From JAIOZK01 sp964468645 (GTDB lineage Bacteria; Bacteroidota; Bacteroidia; Bacteroidales; JAIOZK01), in contig CAYXUU010000013.1 in NCBI GenBank assembly GCA_964468645.1, forward strand, positions 1-64,000: a stretch of DNA of 64,000 bases, read 5' to 3'. Of this stretch, positions 16,419-24,696 are shown in pieces. Each line of letters opens with the position of its first letter. Position 1 is the first letter of the stretch. The notes under the pieces are model-generated. The model ran no database searches. It was not told where the DNA came from and saw nothing but the letters and a program-made list of their open reading frames with translations. The position numbers and the translations under genes were made by a program.

Positions 16419-17582
16419 TTAATTGTTGTCAATTTCAAAACTTTGAATCCCACCTGACTCAGGATAAAACTTAATCCCGGGATTGTTTAATGGCCCAAAA
16501 GTTACAAGGCCAAATTGACACACCTGCATATTGGATTTATAATAATCCTGGTTGTTGTGTTTAACAAGAATGTCAGCATATTCAGGTATCCTGTAGTAAA
16601 AGCCCTGACCTGCCAGTTGCTGGCTATTTTTATTTTCAACATACTGGCCAAGGGTACCAACAATTCCAGAGGGAATAAATGTAATCACAACATCACTACC
16701 ACTTCCTGATTGAAGGTTTTCAACTCCACGGCTCTCCGAGAATTTAAAAAGCTGAATGTTATTGTTTACATCATCAATTTCCGGCGTCAAGTAGTAGGAA
16801 TATTCAAATACACTTGTGAGTGTTACTCCGGTAAACAACGATAAATATTCTTCCTCGAGTTCCTGAAGGCTTTTGTCCATATACTCAATACTTTCACCAT
16901 AGTTAACTTCCTGGTAGCCGCTGATCAGCAGAAACCTGTTTTCCCTGATACGGGTTATAAAATCTGCTGCATCACTGGCTTTTTGTTCTGTTGTTTTCTG
17001 TATCCAGGTAGATTTATAAAAGTGTTTCTCAATCGTGAGGGTGTCAATAGTTATTCTTCTGCGTGTTGTGTCAATCTTTTCAAATAGATTGTCTTCTGCC
17101 AGGTATTTAAATAATTCATCTCTTGAAGAAATGTCGATCTCCTTTTCAATAATGATATCCTCCTTTACTCCGGGAGCGTTAATCTCATTTATACCGGTTA
17201 TAATACCAGCCTCAGACAATGATATTTTAAGGGGGATTTCCTCCTTCAATTCGCGGTCCCCGTATTCAATAAAATAATAATGATCAGGATCGGGCTTAAT
17301 AAATGCCGAAACATCAACATCATTAAGCTTAAAGCTTGTAGATGAAAACGACCTTACATTATCCAGGCCAAGGTATTTTTCAGCCCATGCATGATATGGC
17401 CCCGGTATGTGCTCGGTTTTAGTCACCAGAACATCAATTTTAAAACTGGTTAAGGGGAGGGCATAATAAATTCCTGAAATTCCATTAGCGGCAGTCTGAT
17501 TACTAACCGGTGAAATGATTAACTGTGCAAAAATGCCATTTTGAATAAGCAAAGCAATGAATAACAAAAAAAGATTCCGCAT
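16419..17582 (-). CDS. DUF4831 family secreted protein
   Basis: A 387-residue protein with a signal peptide (about 1-19, ending GIFAQ). The body begins ISGIYYALPLTSFKIDVLV and includes GPYHAWAEKYLGLDNV, the hallmark of the DUF4831 family found almost only in Bacteroidota. The second half contains SGYQEVNYGESIEYM and LEEEYLSLFTGVT. No catalytic residues are apparent. The function is unknown and it is probably periplasmic. Spacing to the neighbouring esterase gene (about 120 bases) and to glnN does not suggest a tight operon. Confidence 0.8.
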   Translation of the reverse strand: MRNLFLLFIALLIQNGIFAQLIISPVSNQTAANGISGIYYALPLTSFKIDVLVTKTEHIPGPYHAWAEKYLGLDNVRSFSSTSFKLNDVDVSAFIKPDPDHYYFIEYGDRELKEEIPLKISLSEAGIITGINEINAPGVKEDIIIEKEIDISSRDELFKYLAEDNLFEKIDTTRRRITIDTLTIEKHFYKSTWIQKTTEQKASDAADFITRIRENRFLLISGYQEVNYGESIEYMDKSLQELEEEYLSLFTGVTLTSVFEYSYYLTPEIDDVNNNIQLFKFSESRGVENLQSGSGSDVVITFIPSGIVGTLGQYVENKNSQQLAGQGFYYRIPEYADILVKHNNQDYYKSNMQVCQFGLVTFGPLNNPGIKFYPESGGIQSFEIDNN

Positions 17583-17638
17583 AATCTGATCAGATTGTTC
17601 TATTTACAGACTCTTATAACGAAAAAAAACAAAAAGTG

Positions 17639-19822
17639 TTACCTGAGAAAAAGTAATTCACGGTATTTGGGCAATGGCCAGAGCTCATCATCTACCATGA
17701 GCTCAAGCTTATCAACATGATCACGTATAACATGAAGATAAGGAATTACCCTGATATTATAGGCTAATGCCCGGGCTTCTGCTGTTTCAAGCCGGTTGGC
17801 TATCTTTCGTTCACCTTTCATTAGTTCCACATTTACCCTGATCTCACTGATATGCTCTGAAATTTCCTTGATTGTTGTAATCTGATTACGGGATAACTTC
17901 ACATATGTTTTCTGATCAAGTACTACCTGCAGGCCTTTTGCATTCTCTATCAGAATATTCTGATATCTGATAGCCACCGGAAGTATGTGATTAGTAGCAA
18001 TATCGCCTATCACGCGTGATTCGATCTGAATCTGTTTGGTATAGTTCTCAAGACTTATATTATACCTGGCTTCCAATTCCCTGGCACTCAGCACATGATT
18101 GTCAGCAAACAACTTAATTGATTGATCACTTAAATACGACTTAAGCGCTTCAGGAGTTGAAGTGGTATTCTTTAATCCTCTGCTGGCAGCTTCTTTAATC
18201 CATTCTTCGCTGTAATTATTACCTTCGAAGCGAATTCTTTTTGAATCGATAATATATTGTTTAAGGATACTCAATATTGCTTCTTGCTTTTTAAGTTTCT
18301 TTGTTTTTACAAGCTGATCAACTTCTTTTTTAAACGAGACGAGCTGATTGGCTATCATGAGGTTTAAGGCGATCATGGGATTAGAGCAAGTGGCTGATGA
18401 ACCTACAGCCCTGAATTCAAATTTATTACCGGTAAATGCAAAGGGAGAGGTTCTGTTTCTATCTGTATTGTCCAGTAATATCTCCGGGATCTTGGGTATG
18501 GTTATATTCGTACCATTACCGTTATCATTTGTAAATACCCCGGTTTCCTCAATGATATCAAGAGTTCTGGAAAGCTGTGTTCCGATAAAAACTGAAATAA
18601 TTGCTGGTGGTGCCTCGTGCCCCCCCAATCTGTGCTCATTTCCCGAGTTTGCAATACTGGCTCTCAAAAGGTCATCATGATCGTTGATTGCTTTAATAAC
18701 ATTCACAAGGTAGGTAAGGAACCTTAAGTTTGATTTTTTGTCCTTACCGGGTGAAAGCAGGTTAACTCCTTTATTGGTTTGCATCGACCAGTTATTATGT
18801 TTACCTGAACCGTTCACCTTTGCAAAGGGTTTTTCATGTAGCAATACGGTAAAATCATGGTTTTTTGCAATCCTTTTAAGAAGGTGCATCAGCAGTTGAT
18901 TATGGTCAACGGCAAGGTTTGCTTCTTCAAATACAGGGGCACATTCAAACTGATTGGGTGCAACTTCGTTATGTCGAGTTTTAATGGGGATGCCAAGCCT
19001 GTAGGCCTCATATTCGAAGTTCTTCATGAAATTCATTACACGTTCCTGTATGGTACCAAAATAATGATCAGAAAGCTGCTGGTCTTTCGCAGAAGCATGG
19101 CCAAATACAGTCCGGCCGGTTAAAACAAGGTCAGGTCTTGCGGCGAACAGTGCGGAATCGACAAGAAAGTATTCTTGTTCCCATCCAAGGGTTACATTCA
19201 CTTTTTTAACATCTTTATCGAAATACTGGCAAACATTAACCGCTGCCTTATCAAGTGCTATTAATGATTTTAAAAGGGGTGTTTTGTAGTCAAGTGCTTC
19301 ACCGGTATATGAAACGAATATGGTGGGAATACAGAGGGTATTGTCCATTATAAACGCTGGTGATGTTGGATCCCAGGCTGTATATCCCCTGGCCTCAAAG
19401 GTGTTCCTGATCCCACCACTAGGAAAACTTGAGGCATCTGGTTCCTGTTGCACCAGCTGCTCGCCAGTAAAATTTTCTATTGCCCTTCCGTCTCCTGTCG
19501 GATCAACAAAAGCATCATGCTTTTCAGCAGTAGCTCCCGTTAATGGATGAAACCAGTGTGTATAATGTGAAGCACCCTTACTAACTGCCCATGCTTTCAT
19601 GGCAGTTGCTACCTGATCAACAATCTTTCTGTCAATTTTAATTCCAGTGTCCATTGAATCAATCACCACTCTGAATGCCTCCTCCGAAAGAAAATCCCTC
19701 ATGGTTTTCTTGTTAAAGGTCATTTCTCCATAAAACTCTGAAACTCTTTCCTTTGGTGGGTCAATGGGTTTATTTTTCCTTGACAGGGTAATATTCAATG
19801 CCTGGTATCTGAAATTTTCCAT
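17639..19822 (-). CDS. glnN: Glutamine synthetase type III
   Basis: A 727-residue glutamine synthetase of the GSIII group, the long form typical of Bacteroidota and cyanobacteria. It makes glutamine from glutamate, ammonia and ATP in the cytoplasm. Visible blocks are YTHWFHPLTG (near 82), LGWEQEYFLVD, KTRHNEVAPNQFE, NNWSMQT and GNEHRLGGHEAPP, all part of the catalytic beta-barrel, followed by a long helical C-terminus. Length is normal. TATCTTTG on the minus strand (19871-19864) is a likely -7 box. No PII protein or ammonium transporter is adjacent. Confidence 0.96.
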   Translation of the reverse strand: MENFRYQALNITLSRKNKPIDPPKERVSEFYGEMTFNKKTMRDFLSEEAFRVVIDSMDTGIKIDRKIVDQVATAMKAWAVSKGASHYTHWFHPLTGATAEKHDAFVDPTGDGRAIENFTGEQLVQQEPDASSFPSGGIRNTFEARGYTAWDPTSPAFIMDNTLCIPTIFVSYTGEALDYKTPLLKSLIALDKAAVNVCQYFDKDVKKVNVTLGWEQEYFLVDSALFAARPDLVLTGRTVFGHASAKDQQLSDHYFGTIQERVMNFMKNFEYEAYRLGIPIKTRHNEVAPNQFECAPVFEEANLAVDHNQLLMHLLKRIAKNHDFTVLLHEKPFAKVNGSGKHNNWSMQTNKGVNLLSPGKDKKSNLRFLTYLVNVIKAINDHDDLLRASIANSGNEHRLGGHEAPPAIISVFIGTQLSRTLDIIEETGVFTNDNGNGTNITIPKIPEILLDNTDRNRTSPFAFTGNKFEFRAVGSSATCSNPMIALNLMIANQLVSFKKEVDQLVKTKKLKKQEAILSILKQYIIDSKRIRFEGNNYSEEWIKEAASRGLKNTTSTPEALKSYLSDQSIKLFADNHVLSARELEARYNISLENYTKQIQIESRVIGDIATNHILPVAIRYQNILIENAKGLQVVLDQKTYVKLSRNQITTIKEISEHISEIRVNVELMKGERKIANRLETAEARALAYNIRVIPYLHVIRDHVDKLELMVDDELWPLPKYRELLFLR

Positions 19823-19897
19823 ATGAAGTAATGTTTTAGTCTCTATTGAATCTTATGAAGGCTCAAAGATACAACTGTGCGTTAAGTCGTTACTGTC

Positions 19898-21349
19898 TCA
19901 GTTTTGTTTTTTTATTAACAACAAACAACCGAGAAATGTTAGCAGGCCATTTATAATCAGAAGTTCGAATCCTATCTTATACCCATCCAATAACTGTTCT
20001 GTATATATACTGATAAAATAAGAAATCACCGGTGAGGCAAGTGCCACAATGGGTATATATTTTTCTTTGATCGTGAATCTTGTAAACAATCCAAATGCAT
20101 ATAATCCAAGTAATGGCCCATAGGTATATCCTGCAATTGTAAATAGTTTAGAGATAACGGCCTGATCGTTTATTATCCTGAATAACACAATAACAACTAC
20201 CAGCACAATTGCTATACTGAAATGAACCAGGTACCTTAATTTGATCTTTCGCTTTTCATCAAGCTTCGGGTTTTTGTCTAATCCTAAGAAATCAACACTG
20301 AATGAGGTTGTTAGTGCAGTTAAGGCGCTATCGGCACTCGAATAGGCTGCTGATATCAACCCGATAATAAAAACAATACCAGCTGTTGGTCCCAGGAATT
20401 TAAGTGCAATAGTGGGAAACATGTCATCAGACAGATCAGGAATCGTAATATTCTTTTGTGCCGCATATATGAAAAGTGCAGCCCCAAGAAACAGAAAAAC
20501 AAAATTGACCACCACCAGAACAAATCCCAGTGTTATCATATTTTTCCGGGCATCGGGAAGATTCCTGCAACTCAGGTTTTTTTGCATCATATCCTGGTCA
20601 AGCCCTGTCATTACGATAGTGATAAAAGCACCACTCAGGAACTGTTTAAGAAAAAACCTGGGATGTTTTGCATCATAAACAAGCATTTCTGAAAGATCAG
20701 AATCAGCTACTGTTTTAATCATATCAGATAAACTGATATTAAGATGACTGAGTATGATGGAGATTGAAAAGATCACCGCCAGCAGCATAAATGTTGTCTG
20801 TAAAGTATCAGTCCAGACGATGGTTTTTATCCCACCTCTGAAAGTATAAAGATTGATAAGAACCATAAAGATTATCACGGTAGCCCAGAAAGGGATACCC
20901 CATTGGTCAAACACAAAGATCTGCAGTACATTCACTACCAGAAACATTCTGAAAGCTGCCCCGATGATCCTTGACACCAGGAAATAGAAGGCCCCTGTTT
21001 TATAAGACCAGAATCCAAATCTTTTGTCAAGATAAGTATATATTGAAGTTAGCCGTAGCCGATAATACATGGGGAGTAAAATGAATGAAATTGCTACGTA
21101 ACCAAGCATGTAGCCAAATACGATCATCATATAGGAAAATCCTGTCTCTCCAACCCAACCCGGAACTGAAATAAAGGTAACCCCTGACAAGGAGGCGCCT
21201 ATCATTCCATAAGCCACAACAAACCATGGGGAAACACGGTTTCCGAGAAAAAAGGTTTCATTGGTCGCTTTCTGTGATGTTATCCATGAAACAATGAATA
21301 ACAGTGCCGTATAAACAAGAAAACTTATCAGAATGGCTGTCGCTGACAC
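19898..21349 (-). CDS. Sodium/solute symporter (SSF family)
   Basis: A 483-residue inner-membrane transporter with about 13 hydrophobic segments. The opening TNETFFLGNR, GASLSGVTFISVPG and GYMLGYVAI, the TFRGGIKTIVWTDTLQT loop, and the SAAYSSADSALTALTTSF segment are SSF signatures for Na+-coupled uptake. The substrate (sugar, amino acid or similar) cannot be deduced. It is the last gene of a compact minus-strand run, 3 bases after gmhB, and a GmhB-HddC-GmhA context hints at a cell-surface or sugar role only weakly. Confidence 0.88.
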   Translation of the reverse strand: MSATAILISFLVYTALLFIVSWITSQKATNETFFLGNRVSPWFVVAYGMIGASLSGVTFISVPGWVGETGFSYMMIVFGYMLGYVAISFILLPMYYRLRLTSIYTYLDKRFGFWSYKTGAFYFLVSRIIGAAFRMFLVVNVLQIFVFDQWGIPFWATVIIFMVLINLYTFRGGIKTIVWTDTLQTTFMLLAVIFSISIILSHLNISLSDMIKTVADSDLSEMLVYDAKHPRFFLKQFLSGAFITIVMTGLDQDMMQKNLSCRNLPDARKNMITLGFVLVVVNFVFLFLGAALFIYAAQKNITIPDLSDDMFPTIALKFLGPTAGIVFIIGLISAAYSSADSALTALTTSFSVDFLGLDKNPKLDEKRKIKLRYLVHFSIAIVLVVVIVLFRIINDQAVISKLFTIAGYTYGPLLGLYAFGLFTRFTIKEKYIPIVALASPVISYFISIYTEQLLDGYKIGFELLIINGLLTFLGCLLLIKKQN

Positions 21350-21352
21350 AAT

Positions 21353-21955
21353 CTATTTTATTTTTATCGATGATATGTTCCGGGCGAAGGTATGTAGATC
21401 AGGAAAAATAAAATCAAAATATTTCTTATCAGGAATATCTTTTTTATCTGTTGAAATATAAACCTTTTTCATCCCCAGGTTTTCACTGAATTTCATATCT
21501 GATAATGAATCCCCAACCATAACACTTTGTTCAAAATCAATACCAGGGAAATCCTTCTGAGCCTGATAGGCCATACCTGGATAAGGTTTTCTACAACCCG
21601 GTTTATCTGTTGCAAGTTCCGGGCAATAATATACCCTGTCTATCTTTCCACCTTTATTTCTGATTGCATCGAGCATTTTTGAATGGATCAGTTCCACATC
21701 AGCACCCGACATTAAACCTTTTCCAACACCTTGTTGATTGCTCACGACCAGTATCTTTGCAAACTGACCGGATAGTATTTTTAAGGCATCAAGAACTCCG
21801 GGAAGAAATTCGAATTCATCCCAATCCTTGACGTAATCATCTATTATTCTCCTGTTTATAACACCATCCCTGTCCAGAAACAGCGTCCATGAAGTATCAA
21901 TAGGGAAGTTCTTTAAATGTTGTTTGGGCTTGCTCATAATCCTCTGGTATGCCAA
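21353..21955 (-). CDS. gmhB: D-glycero-D-manno-heptose-1,7-bisphosphate phosphatase
   Basis: A 200-residue HAD phosphatase of the GmhB/histidinol-phosphatase group. It shows LFLDRDGVINRR (nucleophile and acid Asp), VVSNQQGVGKG, a Cys-rich zinc loop (YYCPELATDKPGCRKP) and VGDSLSDMKF. It removes the 7-phosphate in heptose-nucleotide synthesis for the cell envelope. Its start overlaps the preceding hddC-like gene by 59 bases; Met7 at 21937 would reduce this to 41, and either way translation is probably coupled. It belongs to the gmhA-hddC-gmhB set. Confidence 0.9.
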   Translation of the reverse strand: MAYQRIMSKPKQHLKNFPIDTSWTLFLDRDGVINRRIIDDYVKDWDEFEFLPGVLDALKILSGQFAKILVVSNQQGVGKGLMSGADVELIHSKMLDAIRNKGGKIDRVYYCPELATDKPGCRKPYPGMAYQAQKDFPGIDFEQSVMVGDSLSDMKFSENLGMKKVYISTDKKDIPDKKYFDFIFPDLHTFARNISSIKIK

Positions 21956-22604
21956 TATCCAGGAAATATCCCTGGCATTTCATTCCGAAAAATGCTTCTG
22001 ATTCATAATATTTCTCAAAAAAGTCTTTCTCAATAGAAAATTTATCAGGTAAGGAAAATTTATCGAGATAGTTTTTATTGAACATATATACTCCGCCATT
22101 AATAAAACCCGGACCTGATTTTTCACCTTTTTCGTAAAATCCCTTTATCCTGGAATTCTCATCCATATTTACCGATCCATATCTGGAGGTATTTTCAATA
22201 TTTTTCAGGGCAATACATACACTGGCTTCTTTTATCCTGATGTAATCAGCACATCTGAAAAGATTAACATCAAAAAAAGTATCACCATTAAAAACAAAAG
22301 TTTTAAAACCCCTGATTTTTTTAAGCGCCTTTTTAATTCCGCCACCTGTTCCTAATGGCTGATCTTCAATGCTGTATTCTATGGTCAGATCATTAAAGCA
22401 GTTTCCAAAATGCCTGGTTATTATTTCATGTTTATAACCAACAGAAAGGACAACATGTTCAATACCTGCATGTTTCATATAATTCAGCAGATATTCAAGG
22501 AAAGGCCTACCATTGATGGGTGCCATTGATTTGGGTACATCCTTAACAACATCTTTTAACCGTGTCCCCAGTCCTCCTGCCAGTATTATAGCCTCATTGA
22601 TCAT
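21897..22604 (-). CDS. HddC-like heptose-1-phosphate nucleotidyltransferase
   Basis: A 235-residue sugar-phosphate nucleotidyltransferase. It begins AIILAGGLGTRLKD, with VPKSMAPINGRPFLEYLL, GTGGGIKKA and FVFNGDTFFDVN as the nucleotide- and metal-binding blocks. Flanked by gmhA and gmhB it most likely makes GDP-D-glycero-D-manno-heptose (HddC role) or an equivalent activated heptose. The start overlaps the stop of gmhA by 4 bases. The sugar specificity is inferred from context, not from the sequence alone. Confidence 0.85.
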   Translation of the reverse strand: MINEAIILAGGLGTRLKDVVKDVPKSMAPINGRPFLEYLLNYMKHAGIEHVVLSVGYKHEIITRHFGNCFNDLTIEYSIEDQPLGTGGGIKKALKKIRGFKTFVFNGDTFFDVNLFRCADYIRIKEASVCIALKNIENTSRYGSVNMDENSRIKGFYEKGEKSGPGFINGGVYMFNKNYLDKFSLPDKFSIEKDFFEKYYESEAFFGMKCQGYFLDIGIPEDYEQAQTTFKELPY

Positions 22605-23176
22605 TTAAGAGGAAAGAGTTTTGATTCAACCAGTTCACAAATAATGTGTCCTGCTAAAATATGGGCTTCCTGTATTCTTGGTGTATCTGTTGAAGGCACA
22701 TTGATCAGGTAATCAACGGCATTTTTCATTTTCCCTCCGGTTTCACCTGTAAGGGCAACAGTTACCATTCCAATACTGTTTGCCATTTCAAAAGCGCGAA
22801 TAACATTACCTGAGTTCCCTGAAGTTGACAGGCCTATCAGCACATCTCCCTGACTACCTTTTGCTTTTACAAGGCGTGAATATATCTCATCATAGGAATA
22901 ATCGTTTGCAACAGCAGTCAGGTAAGAAGTATTTACATGAAGTGCCTCAGCAAAAAGAGGGTCCCTGTCGTAGTAAAACCGCCCTGAAAGTTCTGCAGCA
23001 AGATGTTGTGCATCAGCCGCACTGCCCCCATTACCACAAAACAAAATCTTTCCCCCATTGCACAGTGTATCGGCACATAACTCAGAAACATCATTGATCA
23101 TGGATAATAGATCAGCATCGTTCAGGATTTTCCCCTTTACATCAATGCTTTGTTGAATGGCTTCTTTAATTCTCAT
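22601..23176 (-). CDS. gmhA: Phosphoheptose isomerase
   Basis: A 191-residue SIS-domain isomerase converting sedoheptulose 7-phosphate to D-glycero-D-manno-heptose 7-phosphate, the first step of heptose synthesis. It shows LFCGNGGSAADAQHLAAEL (about 45-63), GRFYYDRDPLFAEAL, LIGLSTSGNSGNVIRA, and a C-terminal EAHILAGHIICELVE with zinc-ligand His and Glu. Length is standard. It lies 3 bases after the nitroreductase gene and overlaps the next gene by 4 bases. Confidence 0.94.
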   Translation of the reverse strand: MRIKEAIQQSIDVKGKILNDADLLSMINDVSELCADTLCNGGKILFCGNGGSAADAQHLAAELSGRFYYDRDPLFAEALHVNTSYLTAVANDYSYDEIYSRLVKAKGSQGDVLIGLSTSGNSGNVIRAFEMANSIGMVTVALTGETGGKMKNAVDYLINVPSTDTPRIQEAHILAGHIICELVESKLFPLK

Positions 23177-23179
23177 TTT

Positions 23180-23695
23180 TCAGAATTTATTCCAGTGAAT
23201 GATCTCTTCGGACTTTTTACGTATATGGTGAAATTTTGATGTAGTATCATCCGGATAACCCAGAGGCAATATTACAACCGGTTCAATATGGTTCGGCAGT
23301 CCCAGTATCTCCCTGCATTTTTCAATATCAAAGTTACAGACCCAGCAGGTAGCCAGACCCAGCTCAGCAGCCTGTAATGTGATATGGTCGGTTGCGATGG
23401 CAGCATCAATGTCACAATGGTCTTTGCCATCTTTCCGTTTCCATGATTTAGAATGATCGCCACATATGATCAACGCTGCAGGTGCTGTTTGAAACCAGCT
23501 TCTCTCGTAAGCCTCATCAAGCTTCTCTTTAATTATTTTATCGTTAACAACAATAAAATGCCAGGGCTGGTAATTAACCGCCGAAGGTGCAATCCTGCCT
23601 GCTTCAAGTATCTTCTCAATCTTTTCCTTCTCAACAACCTGGTCTTTATATTTCCTGCAACTGTATCTTTTATTTGCTAATTCGTAGAATTCCAT
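23180..23695 (-). CDS. Nitroreductase family flavoprotein
   Basis: A 171-residue FMN-dependent oxidoreductase. The start MEFYELANKRYSCRKYKD, the IAPSAVNYQPWHFIVV block, the ATDHITLQAAELGLATCWVC block and the final VVILPLGYPDD are family hallmarks for NAD(P)H-dependent reduction of nitro compounds, quinones or similar. The physiological substrate is unknown. It lies within the minus-strand run from uvrA to the symporter, 45 bases after the tRNA-editing gene. Residues around ATDHITLQAAEL also fit the smaller nitroreductases of about 170-180 residues. Confidence 0.88.
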   Translation of the reverse strand: MEFYELANKRYSCRKYKDQVVEKEKIEKILEAGRIAPSAVNYQPWHFIVVNDKIIKEKLDEAYERSWFQTAPAALIICGDHSKSWKRKDGKDHCDIDAAIATDHITLQAAELGLATCWVCNFDIEKCREILGLPNHIEPVVILPLGYPDDTTSKFHHIRKKSEEIIHWNKF

Positions 23696-23740
23696 AGGAT
23701 ATTAATTTTTTGTACAAAAATAAACTTCAAATATAACATA

Positions 23741-24229
23741 TCAATCATATAGTCGGATATATTCATAAGCATTGCCTGTCCAATCCAGGTATTTCACAAA
23801 ATCCTCATAAGACAGATCAACTGTTGCCGTATTTATATTTGGATGAAATGATATTCTATCTGATCTCATTAAATTCTCATCCAGAAACACATAGACATGG
23901 TTTTCCAGATCATTAATTAGCCCAAATGGGGTTACTGAACCCGGTGATAACCCCAGGTGTTTTTTAAGACGTTTTTCTGATGCAAAACTAAGTTTACCCT
24001 GTTTAAGTTTCTTTTCAAGATCATGTATAGCCATATCCATCCTGTGATCGAGTATTACCAGATAGTGCCTGTTTCCTTTATGGTTCCTGAAAAAAAGATT
24101 TTTGCAATGTGTGGCATCAATATTTTTCCAATGTTTAAGTCCCTCTTCTATTGTTGGTATAGGTGGGTGATGAAATACCCTGTATGATATCCCAAGCTTG
24201 TCAAGTGTTTGCAATACTTTGTCTTCCAT
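23741..24229 (-). CDS. Prolyl-tRNA editing protein (YbaK/ProX type)
   Basis: A 162-residue free-standing editing domain of the YbaK/PrdX group that removes wrongly attached amino acids (commonly Ala) from tRNA-Pro. Visible marks are YRVFHHPPIPTIEEG, HCKNLFFRNHKG and YLVILDHRM around the substrate pocket and LGLSPGSVTPFGLIND near 94-109. The sequence fits the PrdX/ProXp-Ala subgroup better than the Cys-specific YbaK, judged by the FFRNHKG motif. The neighbouring yjbQ gene is 3 bases upstream. Cytoplasmic. Confidence 0.88.
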   Translation of the reverse strand: MEDKVLQTLDKLGISYRVFHHPPIPTIEEGLKHWKNIDATHCKNLFFRNHKGNRHYLVILDHRMDMAIHDLEKKLKQGKLSFASEKRLKKHLGLSPGSVTPFGLINDLENHVYVFLDENLMRSDRISFHPNINTATVDLSYEDFVKYLDWTGNAYEYIRLYD

Positions 24230-24232
24230 AAA

Positions 24233-24682
24233 TTATTTTCCCTGTATGGTTACGACGATTTTTCTGTTGTTTCTTGGCCCGTCAAACTCGCAAAAGAAAA
24301 TATTCTGCCAGGTTGATAATCCCATTTTCCCCTGGATGATAGGAACAGTTTCACTGGGGCCTACAATACCTGCTTTCAGGTGGGCATCCCCGTTGTTATC
24401 CTGGCGATCATGTTCCCAGACACCAGCAGGAATTAATTTAGCAAGTAAATGTATAACATCATTCTGCACCGAGTTGTCCCAGTTCTCCTGTATCATAATA
24501 CCGGCAGTTGCACCCTGTGCATAAACATTGACTGTCCCGGACTGTATATTACTACCTGCCACTATCATTTCTACCTGGCTGGTTATATCATATAAACCGT
24601 TTTTTCTGTTTGTTGATATTGAGAGTACCTTCTGTGTCATTAAAGTGAGATATTTCTGGTTTAACATTTTTGACTTCGGCAA
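24233..24682 (-). CDS. yjbQ: YjbQ-family protein (secondary thiamine-phosphate synthase family)
   Basis: A YjbQ/UPF0047 protein of 149 residues from the longest start, 135 from ATG 24640 (MTQKVLSIST), which is nearer the family length and is preferred; ATG 24667 is a third option. It carries GTVNVYAQGATAGIMIQEN, the DGNAH-like NNGDAHLKAGIVGPSETVPI and GLSTWQNIFFCEFDGPR. Family members form trimers with a metal-like pocket and have weak thiamine-phosphate synthase activity, though the true role is uncertain. No thiamine genes are nearby. uvrA ends 14 bases upstream. Confidence 0.85.
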   Translation of the reverse strand: MPKSKMLNQKYLTLMTQKVLSISTNRKNGLYDITSQVEMIVAGSNIQSGTVNVYAQGATAGIMIQENWDNSVQNDVIHLLAKLIPAGVWEHDRQDNNGDAHLKAGIVGPSETVPIIQGKMGLSTWQNIFFCEFDGPRNNRKIVVTIQGK

Positions 24683-24696
24683 ATCAGATCCTGAAT

